Source: Paraglaciecola hydrolytica (GTDB lineage Bacteria > Pseudomonadota > Gammaproteobacteria > Enterobacterales > Alteromonadaceae). Taken from it: 49,819 bases of DNA. A program made the position numbers and the translations under genes. The notes under the pieces were generated by a model, which did no database searches, had not been told where the DNA came from, and was given only the letters and a program-made list of their open reading frames with translations. Position 1 is the stretch's first letter, and every line of letters begins with the position of its first letter. This document shows positions 1-8,925 of this stretch, one piece after another. The DNA is taken from contig NZ_LSNE01000002.1 in NCBI RefSeq assembly GCF_001565895.1, positions 210,513 through 260,331 on the forward strand, given 5' to 3'.

Positions 1-1020
1 CAAGTCTAGTTTGTCGTAATACACCACGGCCAATACGGTAAAACCGGCAATCATAAAATAACGAATAGGCATTAAAATCACAGAAACAAAACCGCTCATT
101 AAAGCACCTTCACGAGGTGATTTAGTGGCCAATATTTTTTGCATATCATAGTTAGGCATGGGGCCTGCGGCACTTTTGAAAATGCCGTTAAACAAGGTCA
201 TCATCACAAATATGCTAAACAGTGAGAAACCATCAGAGAGGATTTTTTCGTTTACTTCCGCAAAAATACCTTGCCAGTTTATATCTAAGTTCCATCCAAA
301 GAAGGGATCCATCCAACCTGCTGGTACTGCAGCATTGAGTGCTTCTGGTGACACTTGCATCATGGCTACGATGCCGATAAATAGGGCAGAGAAGGTCATA
401 ATCGAAAACTGCAACACGTCAGCCCACACTATGCTCATCATGCCGCCTAATATCACGTAGATGGTAGCGATGGCGGTAAATACTATGCCATAAAAATGCG
501 GAACGTAGGCGTCGGCAACGTCGAAAGGTACATAGGGGGAAACATTTTCCCAAGGGATGAAAATTTCAATAAACTTGCCTATGCCAACAAAACCATAGGC
601 TAGAAAACCCAGTGCGCCGATGACCGCAAAGGCAATAACAATCATGTGGGATAACTTGCCACTTTGACCGTCGCCAAAACGACTGCGTATCCACTCAGCA
701 CCGGTCAGTACATTAGAGCGGCGTAACCACATGGATAAATAAACGGCGAGGAAAATTTGATTAAATACCGGCCACAACCAAGGGATCCAGATGCTTTTCA
801 TGCCGTACACAAAACACAGAGTAACTAACCACATGGTTCCGGAAATATCGAACATGCCTGAGGCATTGGATAGCCCCAGTAAATACCAAGGGAGCTTTTT
901 ACCACCAACAAAGTAATCATCCATACTTTGTGCGGCACGTTTTTTAAGATAAAAACCAATACCAATAATGGCTGCGAGGTAAGCAGCGATAATGATAAGG
1001 TCAAGTAAGGCTATTTTCAT
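1..1020 (-). CDS. Sodium:solute symporter (SSS family), 3' end cut by window
   Basis: This is the N-terminal 340 residues of an inner-membrane sodium-coupled symporter. The reading frame is open from an ATG at 1020 to the window edge and the C-terminus is missing. The protein begins with a hydrophobic helix (IALLDLIIIAAYLAAIIGIG), followed by a DDYFVGGKKLPWYLLG stretch and GTMWLV typical of SSS helices 1-2, and later LGGMMSIVWADVLQF and GPMPNYDMQK, which are common in this family. At least eight hydrophobic segments are visible. Substrates of SSS proteins range from sugars to organic acids, and the sequence does not show which one applies. It shares operator motifs with the TonB receptor gene further upstream, so I infer that it carries the same nutrient across the inner membrane. 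Confidence 0.88.
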   Translation of the reverse strand, partial: MKIALLDLIIIAAYLAAIIGIGFYLKKRAAQSMDDYFVGGKKLPWYLLGLSNASGMFDISGTMWLVTLCFVYGMKSIWIPWLWPVFNQIFLAVYLSMWLRRSNVLTGAEWIRSRFGDGQSGKLSHMIVIAFAVIGALGFLAYGFVGIGKFIEIFIPWENVSPYVPFDVADAYVPHFYGIVFTAIATIYVILGGMMSIVWADVLQFSIMTFSALFIGIVAMMQVSPEALNAAVPAGWMDPFFGWNLDINWQGIFAEVNEKILSDGFSLFSIFVMMTLFNGIFKSAAGPMPNYDMQKILATKSPREGALMSGFVSVILMPIRYFMIAGFTVLAVVYYDKLDL

Positions 1021-1182
1021 TCGGGGATCCCAGTTTACTTTGTTGTGTTGCGCAACATATAGATATATCGCATTGAAATACAACAATTAATTAACAAGCC
1101 ACTTTGTGTTTCAATAAACTTTTGAATTAGTTTCTTTCGAACAAGGCTTTGCCTGAACTACAGTTAACAACATAAATTAGAA

Positions 1183-1196
1183 TGAAAACGTTTTCA
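1183..1196. promoter_or_regulatory. LacI-family operator upstream of the symporter gene
   Basis: TGAAAACGTTTTCA is a perfect 14-bp palindrome that fits the LacI/GalR-family consensus TGNAANCGNTTNCA at every fixed position. It lies 163 bp upstream of the symporter ATG. On the minus strand a -10-like TATCTT (1196-1201) directly abuts it, although the matching -35 is poor. The TonB receptor promoter has nearly the same layout, which suggests that one repressor controls both genes. Confidence 0.75.
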
Positions 1197-1468
1197 AGAT
1201 AACTTTGTTAAATTTGTTAAATAAATGTGCTTTTTTGATGTGGGCAGGCAAGGGGCTAAACCAATATGCTCTAATGTCTGGTTAGATCTTTATAAAAGGA
1301 ATGAACAATAGTCGTCTTGCTAAGCCTTTGTTATTGAGATTTAATTAAGGTTATTAAAAATTTTTTATTCTGCGTTTAGCTACATCGATGTAGTGCTGCA
1401 GAGGATATTTTATAAAGGCTAGTAACATTGTATTGGCAAGGGTGAATATCAAACGCATATTTCATTAG

Positions 1469-1482
1469 TGCAAACGATTACA
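1469..1482. promoter_or_regulatory. Second LacI-family operator, distal to the symporter
   Basis: TGCAAACGATTACA matches TGNAANCGNTTNCA at all eight fixed positions. It sits 286 bp upstream of the site at 1183 and about 35 bp beyond the 3' end of the DUF6445 gene. It has no clear promoter of its own, so it may be an auxiliary site for repression by looping. Confidence 0.6.
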
Positions 1483-1515
1483 CTTACTGTGCCTAAGCCA
1501 GTTTTTTGAATACCC

Positions 1516-2211
1516 TTAAAGGCAGTCAATAAAACTACTGATCGTAAGTCTGCCTTTTTGCGGATCGTCACTGAAATTAAAATCAGTGGGGATGGAGCCT
1601 GAATGTAGTGAATTACGACGATAAACTATCAACCGATTGAATATCCCTTTTTGTTCATTAATACGTTCAAATAAGGGGGTATTACCATTGATATAGCCTT
1701 CTTGCGGGATGTTATCACCATCATTTTCGCTTTCCAGTGACTTATAATAAGTGAGTTGGCGTGAAGCATCTATATATTCAAAGCCCGTTTTTTTATGCCG
1801 ATAAAATGAAGTACCGCCAAAATCTTGTTTAAAGAGATAAAAAACTGAGGCTAGGGCATTTTGCTCAACGGAGTCAAAATGGGGAATGCGTTGGAGTAGC
1901 TTGAGTTGCTTAGCAGGAGTTGTAACTAATGAATAGTGGCACAAGGCTAAGCTCAGTTTATTGCCTGTTAATGCGAAGATAGAAGGCGCATGTAGCTGCA
2001 AGGTACTCATCAAGAGTAATTGAAATTCTTTTGGCGCAAGCGCTCTTGGCCCTGGATAAAAAGGAGAGTTATATTCAAAAGACTGCTGGCTAGCGTGATC
2101 TAGTAATAATTCTGGGTTTTGTAAAAAGTTATCAATTACCAATAATGGCGCTTGCTCTGCACCAAGCTGATGAACACTGATAGCCATATTGTTGTGTAAG
2201 GATAAGTGCAT
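1516..2211 (-). CDS. DUF6445-family protein, probable Fe(II)/2-oxoglutarate dioxygenase fold
   Basis: Predicted 231 residues. It has the pattern of DUF6445 proteins: LLVIDNFLQNPELLLDHA near the start, then FYPGPRA. Function is not established. I see a possible iron-binding set typical of 2-oxoglutarate oxygenases: H111-F-D113 in PHFDS, H203 in SLHSG and R221 in KGRLTISSF, which together read as HxD...H...R. No signal peptide is present. The start chosen is the ATG at 2211, eight bases after the halogenase TGA stop. The frame stays open to 2238, which would overlap the upstream gene. It is the last gene of the receptor operon. The dioxygenase idea is inference from the residue pattern. Confidence 0.75.
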   Translation of the reverse strand: MHLSLHNNMAISVHQLGAEQAPLLVIDNFLQNPELLLDHASQQSFEYNSPFYPGPRALAPKEFQLLLMSTLQLHAPSIFALTGNKLSLALCHYSLVTTPAKQLKLLQRIPHFDSVEQNALASVFYLFKQDFGGTSFYRHKKTGFEYIDASRQLTYYKSLESENDGDNIPQEGYINGNTPLFERINEQKGIFNRLIVYRRNSLHSGSIPTDFNFSDDPQKGRLTISSFIDCL

Positions 2212-2219
2212 TTCAGTTC

Positions 2220-3716
2220 TCAGCGCGGGGCCTTGCAATAATGATTAACAAAATCCTGATGGCTAGGGAGTTTAGCCACCGCAGTATTAATTGTATTACG
2301 GGTATTGCTTAAGTGGCCCATTAACTCTTGGTCAGTCATGGTTTTAAATATGGAATGGTAGTGTTTAGGCATAATACCTTGACCTAACATGACGTGAGTC
2401 CAAGACTCGAGTCTGAATAGCTCTCTTTCGCCTTGAAAAGCGAGGGCATTTTCTCTAAACAGTTCCATGCGATGGGATAATGAATCCGGTACCTGCATAT
2501 TTTTACAATAACGCCAGAACTCACTGTCTTCGCGGGATGTGGCATGGTAGTGCAATATAATAAAGTCGCGTACGTTTTCTAGTTCAGCAATGGATTGTTG
2601 GTTGTATTCATCAATGGAGGATTTTGTTACACCATTAAATGGAAATATCTTCATCAAACGCACAATACCATTCATAAACATATAAATACTGGTTGATTCT
2701 AAAGGTTCAACAAAACCACTAGAAAGTCCTAAAGCAACACAGTTGCGGTTCCAAAAGACCTTACGTCGTCCAGTCTTATATTTGATTACTCTGGGCTCGG
2801 TTAATACTGCGCCTTGTACGTTGTCTAACAGATGTTTTTTTGCCTCAACGTCAGACATAAATTTATCGCAAAAAACATTGCCATTACCCACGCGGTGCTG
2901 CAAGGGAATATGCCACTGCCAACCAGCATGATGAGCAGTACAAGTCACATAGGGCGCTGCGGCGCCTACCGATTCGGTTTGTATCGCGATAGCGCTGTTA
3001 CACGGCAGCCAGTGTGACCAGTCTTCATATTCAGTTTTTAGCGTTTTATCAATTAACAAACCTGCAAAGCCTGTGCAATCGATAAATAAATCAGCATCAA
3101 TGACTTGTCCTGACTCTAACTGTAAGGCTTTAATATCACCATTAGCATGTTGCTGAACCAGTTGGATCTTGCCTTCAATACGTTTAGTACCGAGTTTTTC
3201 ACTAAACTGACGTAAGTATTGAGCATAACGAGTGGCATCTAAATGATAGGCATAATTAATACTACTGTTTTTAGAGGTAGCGAATTTCCCTGCTTTAGCG
3301 GCTTGAATTTCAAAGCTATATTCGCCAAATTCGGCGTTTATGCCTTTGCTTTTGCCATGTAACCAAAAGTGTTGAAAATCGGCTAAAAAGCTACTTTGGC
3401 CGGTAGTACCAAAGGGATGAATATAATGATCGCCAATTTGGCCCCAATTTTTAAATGAAATTCCTAACTTAAACGTGGCCTCAGTTGCAGCCATAAATTC
3501 TTGTTCATCAATACCCAACAATGAATGGAATACTTTCATGGGGGGAATAGTGGCTTCGCCAACTCCAACCGTACCGATTTGGTCAGATTCGACTAATATT
3601 ACCTCTACAAACTGTCCAAGTTTTTTAGACAAAGCGGCCGCCGCTACCCAACCCGCGGTGCCTCCACCTGCAATGACGACTTTCTTTACTTCATTGTTCT
3701 GCAAAATAGTTCTCAC
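2220..3716 (-). CDS. Flavin-dependent tryptophan halogenase-like protein
   Basis: 498 residues, the usual length for the Trp halogenase family (PF04820). An FAD-binding GGGTAGW motif lies at residues 17-23, followed by GVGEATIPP. The family signature WxWxIP is present as W266-Q-W268-H-I270-P271. Residues equivalent to the catalytic Lys and Glu of PrnA appear to be kept: K83 in ATFKLGISF and E340 in EPLESTSIY. It should be cytoplasmic and would need reduced FAD from a partner reductase, which is not encoded here. The start is GTG at 3716. Relatives in TonB-receptor loci have no assigned substrate and may not act on tryptophan. The gene lies 35 bp after the cupin gene, consistent with one operon. 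Confidence 0.88.
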   Translation of the reverse strand: MRTILQNNEVKKVVIAGGGTAGWVAAAALSKKLGQFVEVILVESDQIGTVGVGEATIPPMKVFHSLLGIDEQEFMAATEATFKLGISFKNWGQIGDHYIHPFGTTGQSSFLADFQHFWLHGKSKGINAEFGEYSFEIQAAKAGKFATSKNSSINYAYHLDATRYAQYLRQFSEKLGTKRIEGKIQLVQQHANGDIKALQLESGQVIDADLFIDCTGFAGLLIDKTLKTEYEDWSHWLPCNSAIAIQTESVGAAAPYVTCTAHHAGWQWHIPLQHRVGNGNVFCDKFMSDVEAKKHLLDNVQGAVLTEPRVIKYKTGRRKVFWNRNCVALGLSSGFVEPLESTSIYMFMNGIVRLMKIFPFNGVTKSSIDEYNQQSIAELENVRDFIILHYHATSREDSEFWRYCKNMQVPDSLSHRMELFRENALAFQGERELFRLESWTHVMLGQGIMPKHYHSIFKTMTDQELMGHLSNTRNTINTAVAKLPSHQDFVNHYCKAPR

Positions 3717-3751
3717 TTAGTTAACTTAGCTTACTATCACTTGGTGCCTGC

Positions 3752-4786
3752 TCAGCGATTGAGCTTATTTAATAACATGGCGCGCAAAGTTCTGGCTTTC
3801 ATTGGGTCTAATTTTCCTAAATGACCTTGGGCATGTTCTGGCAGATGCTGCGCGGCCTGCTGGCCATCACCAAAAATGTAATAATCAAAAACATGCCGCC
3901 ACGCTTGTTTTTCATGTTCTGGCTTATCCCGTAAACTCAACATAGCGTGATACAACACGTTCATGGCTGTACCTGTGTATTGAGGGGCTTCACTCCACCA
4001 ATAATTGATGAGTATGTTAAAAGGGCTCAAACCTTCAACTTGATGCCACCACATACTAGGCAAATACAGGGCATCGCCGGCTTCTAGTTCAGCAATCTGC
4101 CCATGAGCAAGAGCCTCAGGGAAATTTGGATAAAGATTTAAATCTGGTTCAGCAAAATCCACCATACTCAGAGCTTGGCCACCAGGGGTAATATCCAAAG
4201 GGCCAGGGTATAAATTAGCAATTTGCTCGGGTGGAAATAAGGTAAAGCGTCTTTTACCCACCACACAACAGGCTAAATTATCAGACATATCATAATGGCA
4301 GCAGGCCGTCGTGCGATTACCTATCCAGATACCAGCACGAATAGACTCAACTGGAGTCGTGCTATCTGGCCTTGGAATAACAATGTCATTGTCAGCTCTG
4401 AGCTGTGGAAAATGACTATCAATAAGGTTAGAGGCGATATAAAGCGATGGGGGTAGGGGATCATCAATTGTGGCTAAAATGAGATCTAAAAACTCGTCAA
4501 TACGGATTTGTTTGTTTTCGTAATTTAATCGAGTAACGTGCTCATCATAAAAAAAACGTCCTTTTAGTGAGGAAGAACCAAAATAGCCAAATGATGGCCT
4601 GCCATTATAATGCTGTTTCAAATAGTCGATACTAGCTTGAGGGGATTGCAAACCTAATTTAACTAACTTCCAATCACTCACTATCCCTTTCAGAATAATA
4701 GGCTCGGGAGAGACAAATATCTCTGCTGGGATCTGCCCCGCGGGGCAATTTTCTATGACCTTTGTTAGGGTTTTTATATTGCTCAT
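3752..4786 (-). CDS. Cupin-like / JmjC-domain hydroxylase (Cupin_8 type)
   Basis: 344 residues resembling FIH/JmjC-like Fe(II) and 2-oxoglutarate-dependent hydroxylases. The likely metal ligands are H164 and D166 in CCHYDMSDN and H248 in MWWHQVEG. Between them are the family hallmarks GKRRFTLFPPEQ and GDALYLPSMWW. No signal peptide is seen, so it should be cytoplasmic. Known relatives hydroxylate protein side chains, but no substrate is known for members in TonB-receptor loci. It lies between sapC-like and halogenase genes with 35-bp gaps on both sides, which fits one transcript. The ATG at 4786 has only a weak ribosome-binding site. Confidence 0.85.
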   Translation of the reverse strand: MSNIKTLTKVIENCPAGQIPAEIFVSPEPIILKGIVSDWKLVKLGLQSPQASIDYLKQHYNGRPSFGYFGSSSLKGRFFYDEHVTRLNYENKQIRIDEFLDLILATIDDPLPPSLYIASNLIDSHFPQLRADNDIVIPRPDSTTPVESIRAGIWIGNRTTACCHYDMSDNLACCVVGKRRFTLFPPEQIANLYPGPLDITPGGQALSMVDFAEPDLNLYPNFPEALAHGQIAELEAGDALYLPSMWWHQVEGLSPFNILINYWWSEAPQYTGTAMNVLYHAMLSLRDKPEHEKQAWRHVFDYYIFGDGQQAAQHLPEHAQGHLGKLDPMKARTLRAMLLNKLNR

Positions 4787-4821
4787 CGTTTATTCATTCA
4801 GTGCTAGTTTATTGCGCCGTT

Positions 4822-5559
4822 TTATTGTTTATGTTCTTGCCGATTTTTGAGTTCAATTAATTTTCTTATATTGGTCATTGAAAAAACGACAGCAAACGCG
4901 AGTTGTAAAAAGCCAGCTTTATTCAACTGCATTAATTGATCTGCAGTTAAGGCCTGAAGTTTGCTCTCGTTAATCGTAAAGTTACCGGTTAAACGATGCT
5001 TTTGACCATTATCTAAATCAATTTCAATCTTCACCGGCTCTATCAATTCAAATTGCTTAAAAGCGGTAAACATCAGGTCATTTACGGTCATACCTTGATG
5101 AGCAATATTCAATACTTTTGAAATGTATTCTAAATACGGGCTATTGCCACCTTGTTCTAAAAACAAGGCTTGGCCTTGTTCCTCGTTTACTCTAGGGTGG
5201 TCAACATCAATATGGATAACGGCTGTTTGTTGTTCATTATCATTTTGCTGACGTTGAAAACCAATTAAAAATGGACCACGAGCGATATTGGCCGGAATAT
5301 ACCGGGCCGCCCAACCAGATTCAGTAGTGGGATCTAAAAATAAATTTTCGTTTTGTTGCAAACCTAATAATGTCGTTGCAAAAAAATTTCCATTGGCTGG
5401 ATCTTGACGAAACAATATGGGGTACTCTTTTTGTAATTCTAAAAATTCCGTTGGATATACCATAACACTTGCAACATCGTCGCCGTAGCTATCAGCAAAC
5501 TGAGTGATCACGCGGATATTTTGATGATGAATATTATTGAGCAAAACATGTTTAGTCAT
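4822..5559 (-). CDS. SapC-like family protein
   Basis: 245 residues matching the SapC-like family (PF07277) by its early VMVYPTEFLELQKEYPILF block and the following GNFFATTLLGL. Members were first noted next to an S-layer gene in Campylobacter. In marine and plant-associated Gammaproteobacteria they recur beside TonB-dependent receptors, and their molecular role is not known. There is no signal peptide, membrane helix or recognised catalytic motif. The gene is second in the receptor operon, 173 bp after the receptor, and that gap contains a strong hairpin. Confidence 0.85.
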   Translation of the reverse strand: MTKHVLLNNIHHQNIRVITQFADSYGDDVASVMVYPTEFLELQKEYPILFRQDPANGNFFATTLLGLQQNENLFLDPTTESGWAARYIPANIARGPFLIGFQRQQNDNEQQTAVIHIDVDHPRVNEEQGQALFLEQGGNSPYLEYISKVLNIAHQGMTVNDLMFTAFKQFELIEPVKIEIDLDNGQKHRLTGNFTINESKLQALTADQLMQLNKAGFLQLAFAVVFSMTNIRKLIELKNRQEHKQ

Positions 5560-5672
5560 AAAGGGGATACCGTAATATTGCTGTTGTAAAAATTACATAA
5601 TCTATATTAACTCATTGAAAGAGTAACAATTATTTAACCATAAACAGGTGGTAATTAGAATGGAAAATAAAC

Positions 5673-5698
5673 AAAAGCCGCTGAGATCAGCGGCTTTT
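5673..5698. terminator. Strong hairpin between the TonB receptor and sapC-like genes
   Basis: A 12-bp perfect inverted repeat (AAAAGCCGCTGA and TCAGCGGCTTTT) with a very short loop and flanking A/T runs makes a good intrinsic terminator in either direction. It lies 34 bp after the receptor stop, within what otherwise looks like one operon. Partial termination here would make the receptor far more abundant than the downstream enzymes. Confidence 0.75.
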
Positions 5699-5732
5699 AA
5701 TTAACACTTTTTGGTACTAACTAACATCGCTA

Positions 5733-8700
5733 TTAGAATTTGTAACGTGCACCAACTTGGTAACGAGCACCTAAGTCATACATGTCCCACATCATGTCGT
5801 AGTTACGACCATGAGAGCGGCTGTTTTCACCTGTTACGTTGATACCTTCAAATGAAACAGTTAAGTCTTCAGTCACATCGTAACTGACGTTAACATCAAT
5901 TTGTGAATAAGCTTCAATATAACGCGGGTTAGCTGAACCACCACGGCTTGTTTCATTCAAATACTCACCGCGCCAGTTGTAGGATATCCGAGCTTGTAGG
6001 CCGTCTTTTTCGTACATACCGATTAAGTTTGCGGTATCACTTAAACCAACTAAAGCAAATTGTGACACTGTAGTACTGCCTTCGTTATCAAAACCTATAT
6101 CACCACGAACGATAGTGTAGTTGGCTTGTACACCAAAGCCTGTTTCACCAAAGAAGTGTTGTACGGCAAATTCTGCACCGTAAATTTTAGCTTCTTTACC
6201 GTTATTTGGCGTATTGGTTCTAAAAGTGATCTCTGGATCTTCATCACGAGACTCAATATCCCATAAACCGCCGCCTCTGTTGGCTAGGTAGAAGTTTTGT
6301 GCATCAGTGGCTGTATATTCAACGTTACCAAATTGCGCAATCCAATCTGGATGACCTTTAGCAAATTCAGTGTAAACCATCATGCCGTGTAAGTTATCAT
6401 CGTTGAGTGCATATCCAGCGGCTTGTAACGCAGCAGCTGCAGCTTGTGCACGAGGACCACCGGTAACATCACGAATACCCAAAATTTTACGGTTTACTTG
6501 TTCGGAACCAATAAAGTTATAAACGTTTTTCTCGAATATGCCCGCAGAAACATAACTGTAAGGGTTGTAATACCACTCAACAGATAAATCAAAGTTAGTT
6601 GATTCTAAAGGCAACAAACCTGGGTTTGAAGCCGAAGCTGTAGGCACTGCACCTAACAAGGTTGAACCACCGCCAGCACCAAAACCAGAAGCAGACACAC
6701 CTAAACTGCCTAAACCAGCACGTGCAATTGTTTTACTAAAAGAAAAACGGCTGACTATATCATCGGTAACTTTAAGAGTTAAATCTAAGCTCGGTAACAA
6801 GTTATCATAGCTTGCATCAGCAGATGCTAGAGCAGAAGGCTTACTGCTATCTACACGAATAGCAACATCGTTGTTATCTTCCCACACACCTTTGTAAGCA
6901 GCAGCTAATGAACTTGAAAATACATCAGTAGCTTCATAACGCAAACCAGCCAAAACATTAAAAGGCATGTTGCCAACTTCACCGTTAAGGGTAAATTGGA
7001 AATAAGCTGCTGTGGTTTTTTCGTTTACTAGGTTATCAGCTGTTTGGCTCATAGCTGCTGGTAAAAAACCGCTATAACGACCAATTTTTTGTGCTGCTTC
7101 ATACATTTCTACTGCACTTGCATTAAAACCATAACCGCCTGCACGAGGGTTCCAGTCATCAAATTCACCCTGAATATCAAAAGGTTGAACGATATCGCCA
7201 AACTCACCTGGATATCCCGCATTCCAGTTACCTAAGGCAACGTTGTTTGCAGCATAGTTAAGTGAGTGAGATTCCATATCACGGGTTTCAAGACCAAAAT
7301 CAAACTTACCATCGTCAAATTCATATGTCCCATCAACTTTAATTTGAGTAATAGATGATTTTTGATCAGCTTGACGTAAGTTAAACATGGATGAACTAAT
7401 GTCACCACTTTCAACTATACCGTTACCATTAGATTCAAAACCAGTGTTACCACCTTTGGTATCATCATAAACGTTTAAGTAAGTTGGGAATTCACCACCA
7501 AACCACCATTCTCTTTCAACAACAGTTGGATTACCAAGTCCCATACGTACAGATCCTGTACCGTAAGGGCCGGTACCACGGCTGTGCATTTCTGAATCAT
7601 GTACGTCTAAGCGTAAGCTAAAGGCGTCGTTAACTTGATAGGCTAAGTTAATACCTAGTGACGTTAGAGTGTTGGTTTGGTCACGGTCTTGTTGCTCATG
7701 ACCTTCGTCAATTCCACTTGGATAAATTTCACGAGCATAAATAGGTGTTGCGATAGTTTGGTTATCAAATTCAATTTCTTGAAGTCTGGAACCTGCTTGC
7801 ATCCAGTTACCTGTTTGACCTAAATGTTCTTGGATGTGGTTTTCCGCAAAAGTGTAATCTACGGTACCAGTGAAATTATCAGTAGGAGCAAATTGCAGGG
7901 TTAATTGTGCGTTATCACGAGTACGCTGAGTATCAGTAAATTCATAACGCAAATCGTTGAAACGAGCATATAACTGACCTTCGTCCGGCGCATTTATTAC
8001 CACAGTATCGGCGTTATTCCAGTGGCGACCAGGGTTGTTAATACTATCCCAAACGCGAATATTCCAATCGTTAACAGTGGCGCCAACAGTACCTGAGTCA
8101 CGCTCTTGATGACTTGCAGATAAAGATACACCCCAAGTTGAATCATCATTAGTAAAACTGAAAATGCCTGATACTTCAGGTGTGACATCGTCACCTGCAC
8201 GATTAGTGGTATCCATTGCTGCTTTTGCACCAACGCTGGCAACAAAACCTTCACTACTTAGCGGTTTGCCAGTAATGATGTTAATTGTTGCACCTATGCC
8301 ACCTGTTGTAATTGCTGCTTTACCAGTTTTATAAACTTCAACCGCGCGTACACTTTCAGACGCTAGGTTAGCAAAATCAAATGCGCGAGAACCGCCGCCA
8401 TCACCATTAAAGGTTGATGCTGCTGGCATGGTACGTCCGTTTAAGGTCACCATGTTATTGCCGGCACCAAAACCACGCACCGTTACTTGTGAACCTTCAC
8501 CGTTACTACGGCTTATTGATACACCTGTAATACGTTGAAGTGATTCAGCAAGGTTAGTATCAGGGAATTTACCTATATCTTCTGCAGATATTGCATCAAC
8601 AACACCCATAGATTCGCGTTTGATAGACGTTGAAGCTTGTAAGCTGCCGCGTATACCACGAACCTGAATGATTTCAGTGTCGTCTGTGGCAGGTGCCGCT

Positions 8701-8795
8701 TCTTGAGCCATCAATGGTGACATCACAGATGCCCCCAACATTAAGGTAATACTTTTAGCGAGTAGCGTTTTATTAAATTTATTATATGAATTCAT
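5733..8795 (-). CDS. TonB-dependent outer-membrane receptor (Xanthomonas/Caulobacter type)
   Basis: 1020 residues. A signal peptide starts MNSYNKFNKTLLAKSITLML and ends near MSPLMAQEA. A TonB-box-like EIIQVRG follows, and then a plug domain with DIGKFPDTNLAESLQRITGV and VTVRGFG. The C-terminal beta-barrel ends in phenylalanine (VGARYKF). The N-terminal pattern matches the large TIGR01782-like subfamily that often imports oligosaccharides. The frame is open to 8876, but that extension would run close to the promoter and lacks a signal peptide, so the ATG at 8795 is chosen. The promoter upstream abuts a LacI-type operator. It probably leads the operon with sapC-like, cupin, halogenase and DUF6445 genes. 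Substrate unknown. Confidence 0.93.
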   Translation of the reverse strand: MNSYNKFNKTLLAKSITLMLGASVMSPLMAQEAAPATDDTEIIQVRGIRGSLQASTSIKRESMGVVDAISAEDIGKFPDTNLAESLQRITGVSISRSNGEGSQVTVRGFGAGNNMVTLNGRTMPAASTFNGDGGGSRAFDFANLASESVRAVEVYKTGKAAITTGGIGATINIITGKPLSSEGFVASVGAKAAMDTTNRAGDDVTPEVSGIFSFTNDDSTWGVSLSASHQERDSGTVGATVNDWNIRVWDSINNPGRHWNNADTVVINAPDEGQLYARFNDLRYEFTDTQRTRDNAQLTLQFAPTDNFTGTVDYTFAENHIQEHLGQTGNWMQAGSRLQEIEFDNQTIATPIYAREIYPSGIDEGHEQQDRDQTNTLTSLGINLAYQVNDAFSLRLDVHDSEMHSRGTGPYGTGSVRMGLGNPTVVEREWWFGGEFPTYLNVYDDTKGGNTGFESNGNGIVESGDISSSMFNLRQADQKSSITQIKVDGTYEFDDGKFDFGLETRDMESHSLNYAANNVALGNWNAGYPGEFGDIVQPFDIQGEFDDWNPRAGGYGFNASAVEMYEAAQKIGRYSGFLPAAMSQTADNLVNEKTTAAYFQFTLNGEVGNMPFNVLAGLRYEATDVFSSSLAAAYKGVWEDNNDVAIRVDSSKPSALASADASYDNLLPSLDLTLKVTDDIVSRFSFSKTIARAGLGSLGVSASGFGAGGGSTLLGAVPTASASNPGLLPLESTNFDLSVEWYYNPYSYVSAGIFEKNVYNFIGSEQVNRKILGIRDVTGGPRAQAAAAALQAAGYALNDDNLHGMMVYTEFAKGHPDWIAQFGNVEYTATDAQNFYLANRGGGLWDIESRDEDPEITFRTNTPNNGKEAKIYGAEFAVQHFFGETGFGVQANYTIVRGDIGFDNEGSTTVSQFALVGLSDTANLIGMYEKDGLQARISYNWRGEYLNETSRGGSANPRYIEAYSQIDVNVSYDVTEDLTVSFEGINVTGENSRSHGRNYDMMWDMYDLGARYQVGARYKF

Positions 8796-8881
8796 AGTGT
8801 TCTGGCCTTTTGTGTTCCTGTTTATAGAATCAAAAAATGTAACGTTTACAAAACGCATTGAAAATCCAGCGAACAATGTAC

Positions 8882-8925
8882 TGCAAACGTTTTCATAAGA
8901 TAAGGCTATGTTAAGGGAGTGTCAA
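8882..8925 (-). promoter_or_regulatory. Receptor promoter with abutting LacI-type operator
   Basis: On the minus strand a consensus -35 TTGACA (8920-8925) and a -10 TATCTT (8897-8902) are separated by 17 bp. The operator TGCAAACGTTTTCA (8882-8895) starts one base past the -10 and would cover the transcription start, a classic repression geometry. It matches TGNAANCGNTTNCA at every fixed position. The distance to the receptor ATG is about 87 bp. Confidence 0.75.

Larger units (their letters stand above)
1021..1515. other. 495-bp AT-rich intergenic regulatory region
   Basis: This gap separates the symporter from the DUF6445 gene, both on the minus strand. It contains the two LacI-type operators listed separately and is otherwise AT-rich, with no credible reading frame or RNA gene that I can see. 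Its size and the operators suggest that the symporter has its own promoter rather than relying on read-through from the receptor operon. Confidence 0.6.

Noticed and set aside
158-460. Plus-strand 100-codon frame inside the symporter
   Set aside because: It is the antisense shadow of a clear SSS-family coding region.
8838-8850. TGTAACGTTTACA as another LacI-type operator
   Set aside because: It is one base short of the 14-bp spacing and fits the consensus poorly, although it lies in the receptor leader.
8796-8876. Longer N-terminus for the TonB receptor
   Set aside because: The extension lies just after the promoter and operator and would hide the signal peptide that begins at 8795.
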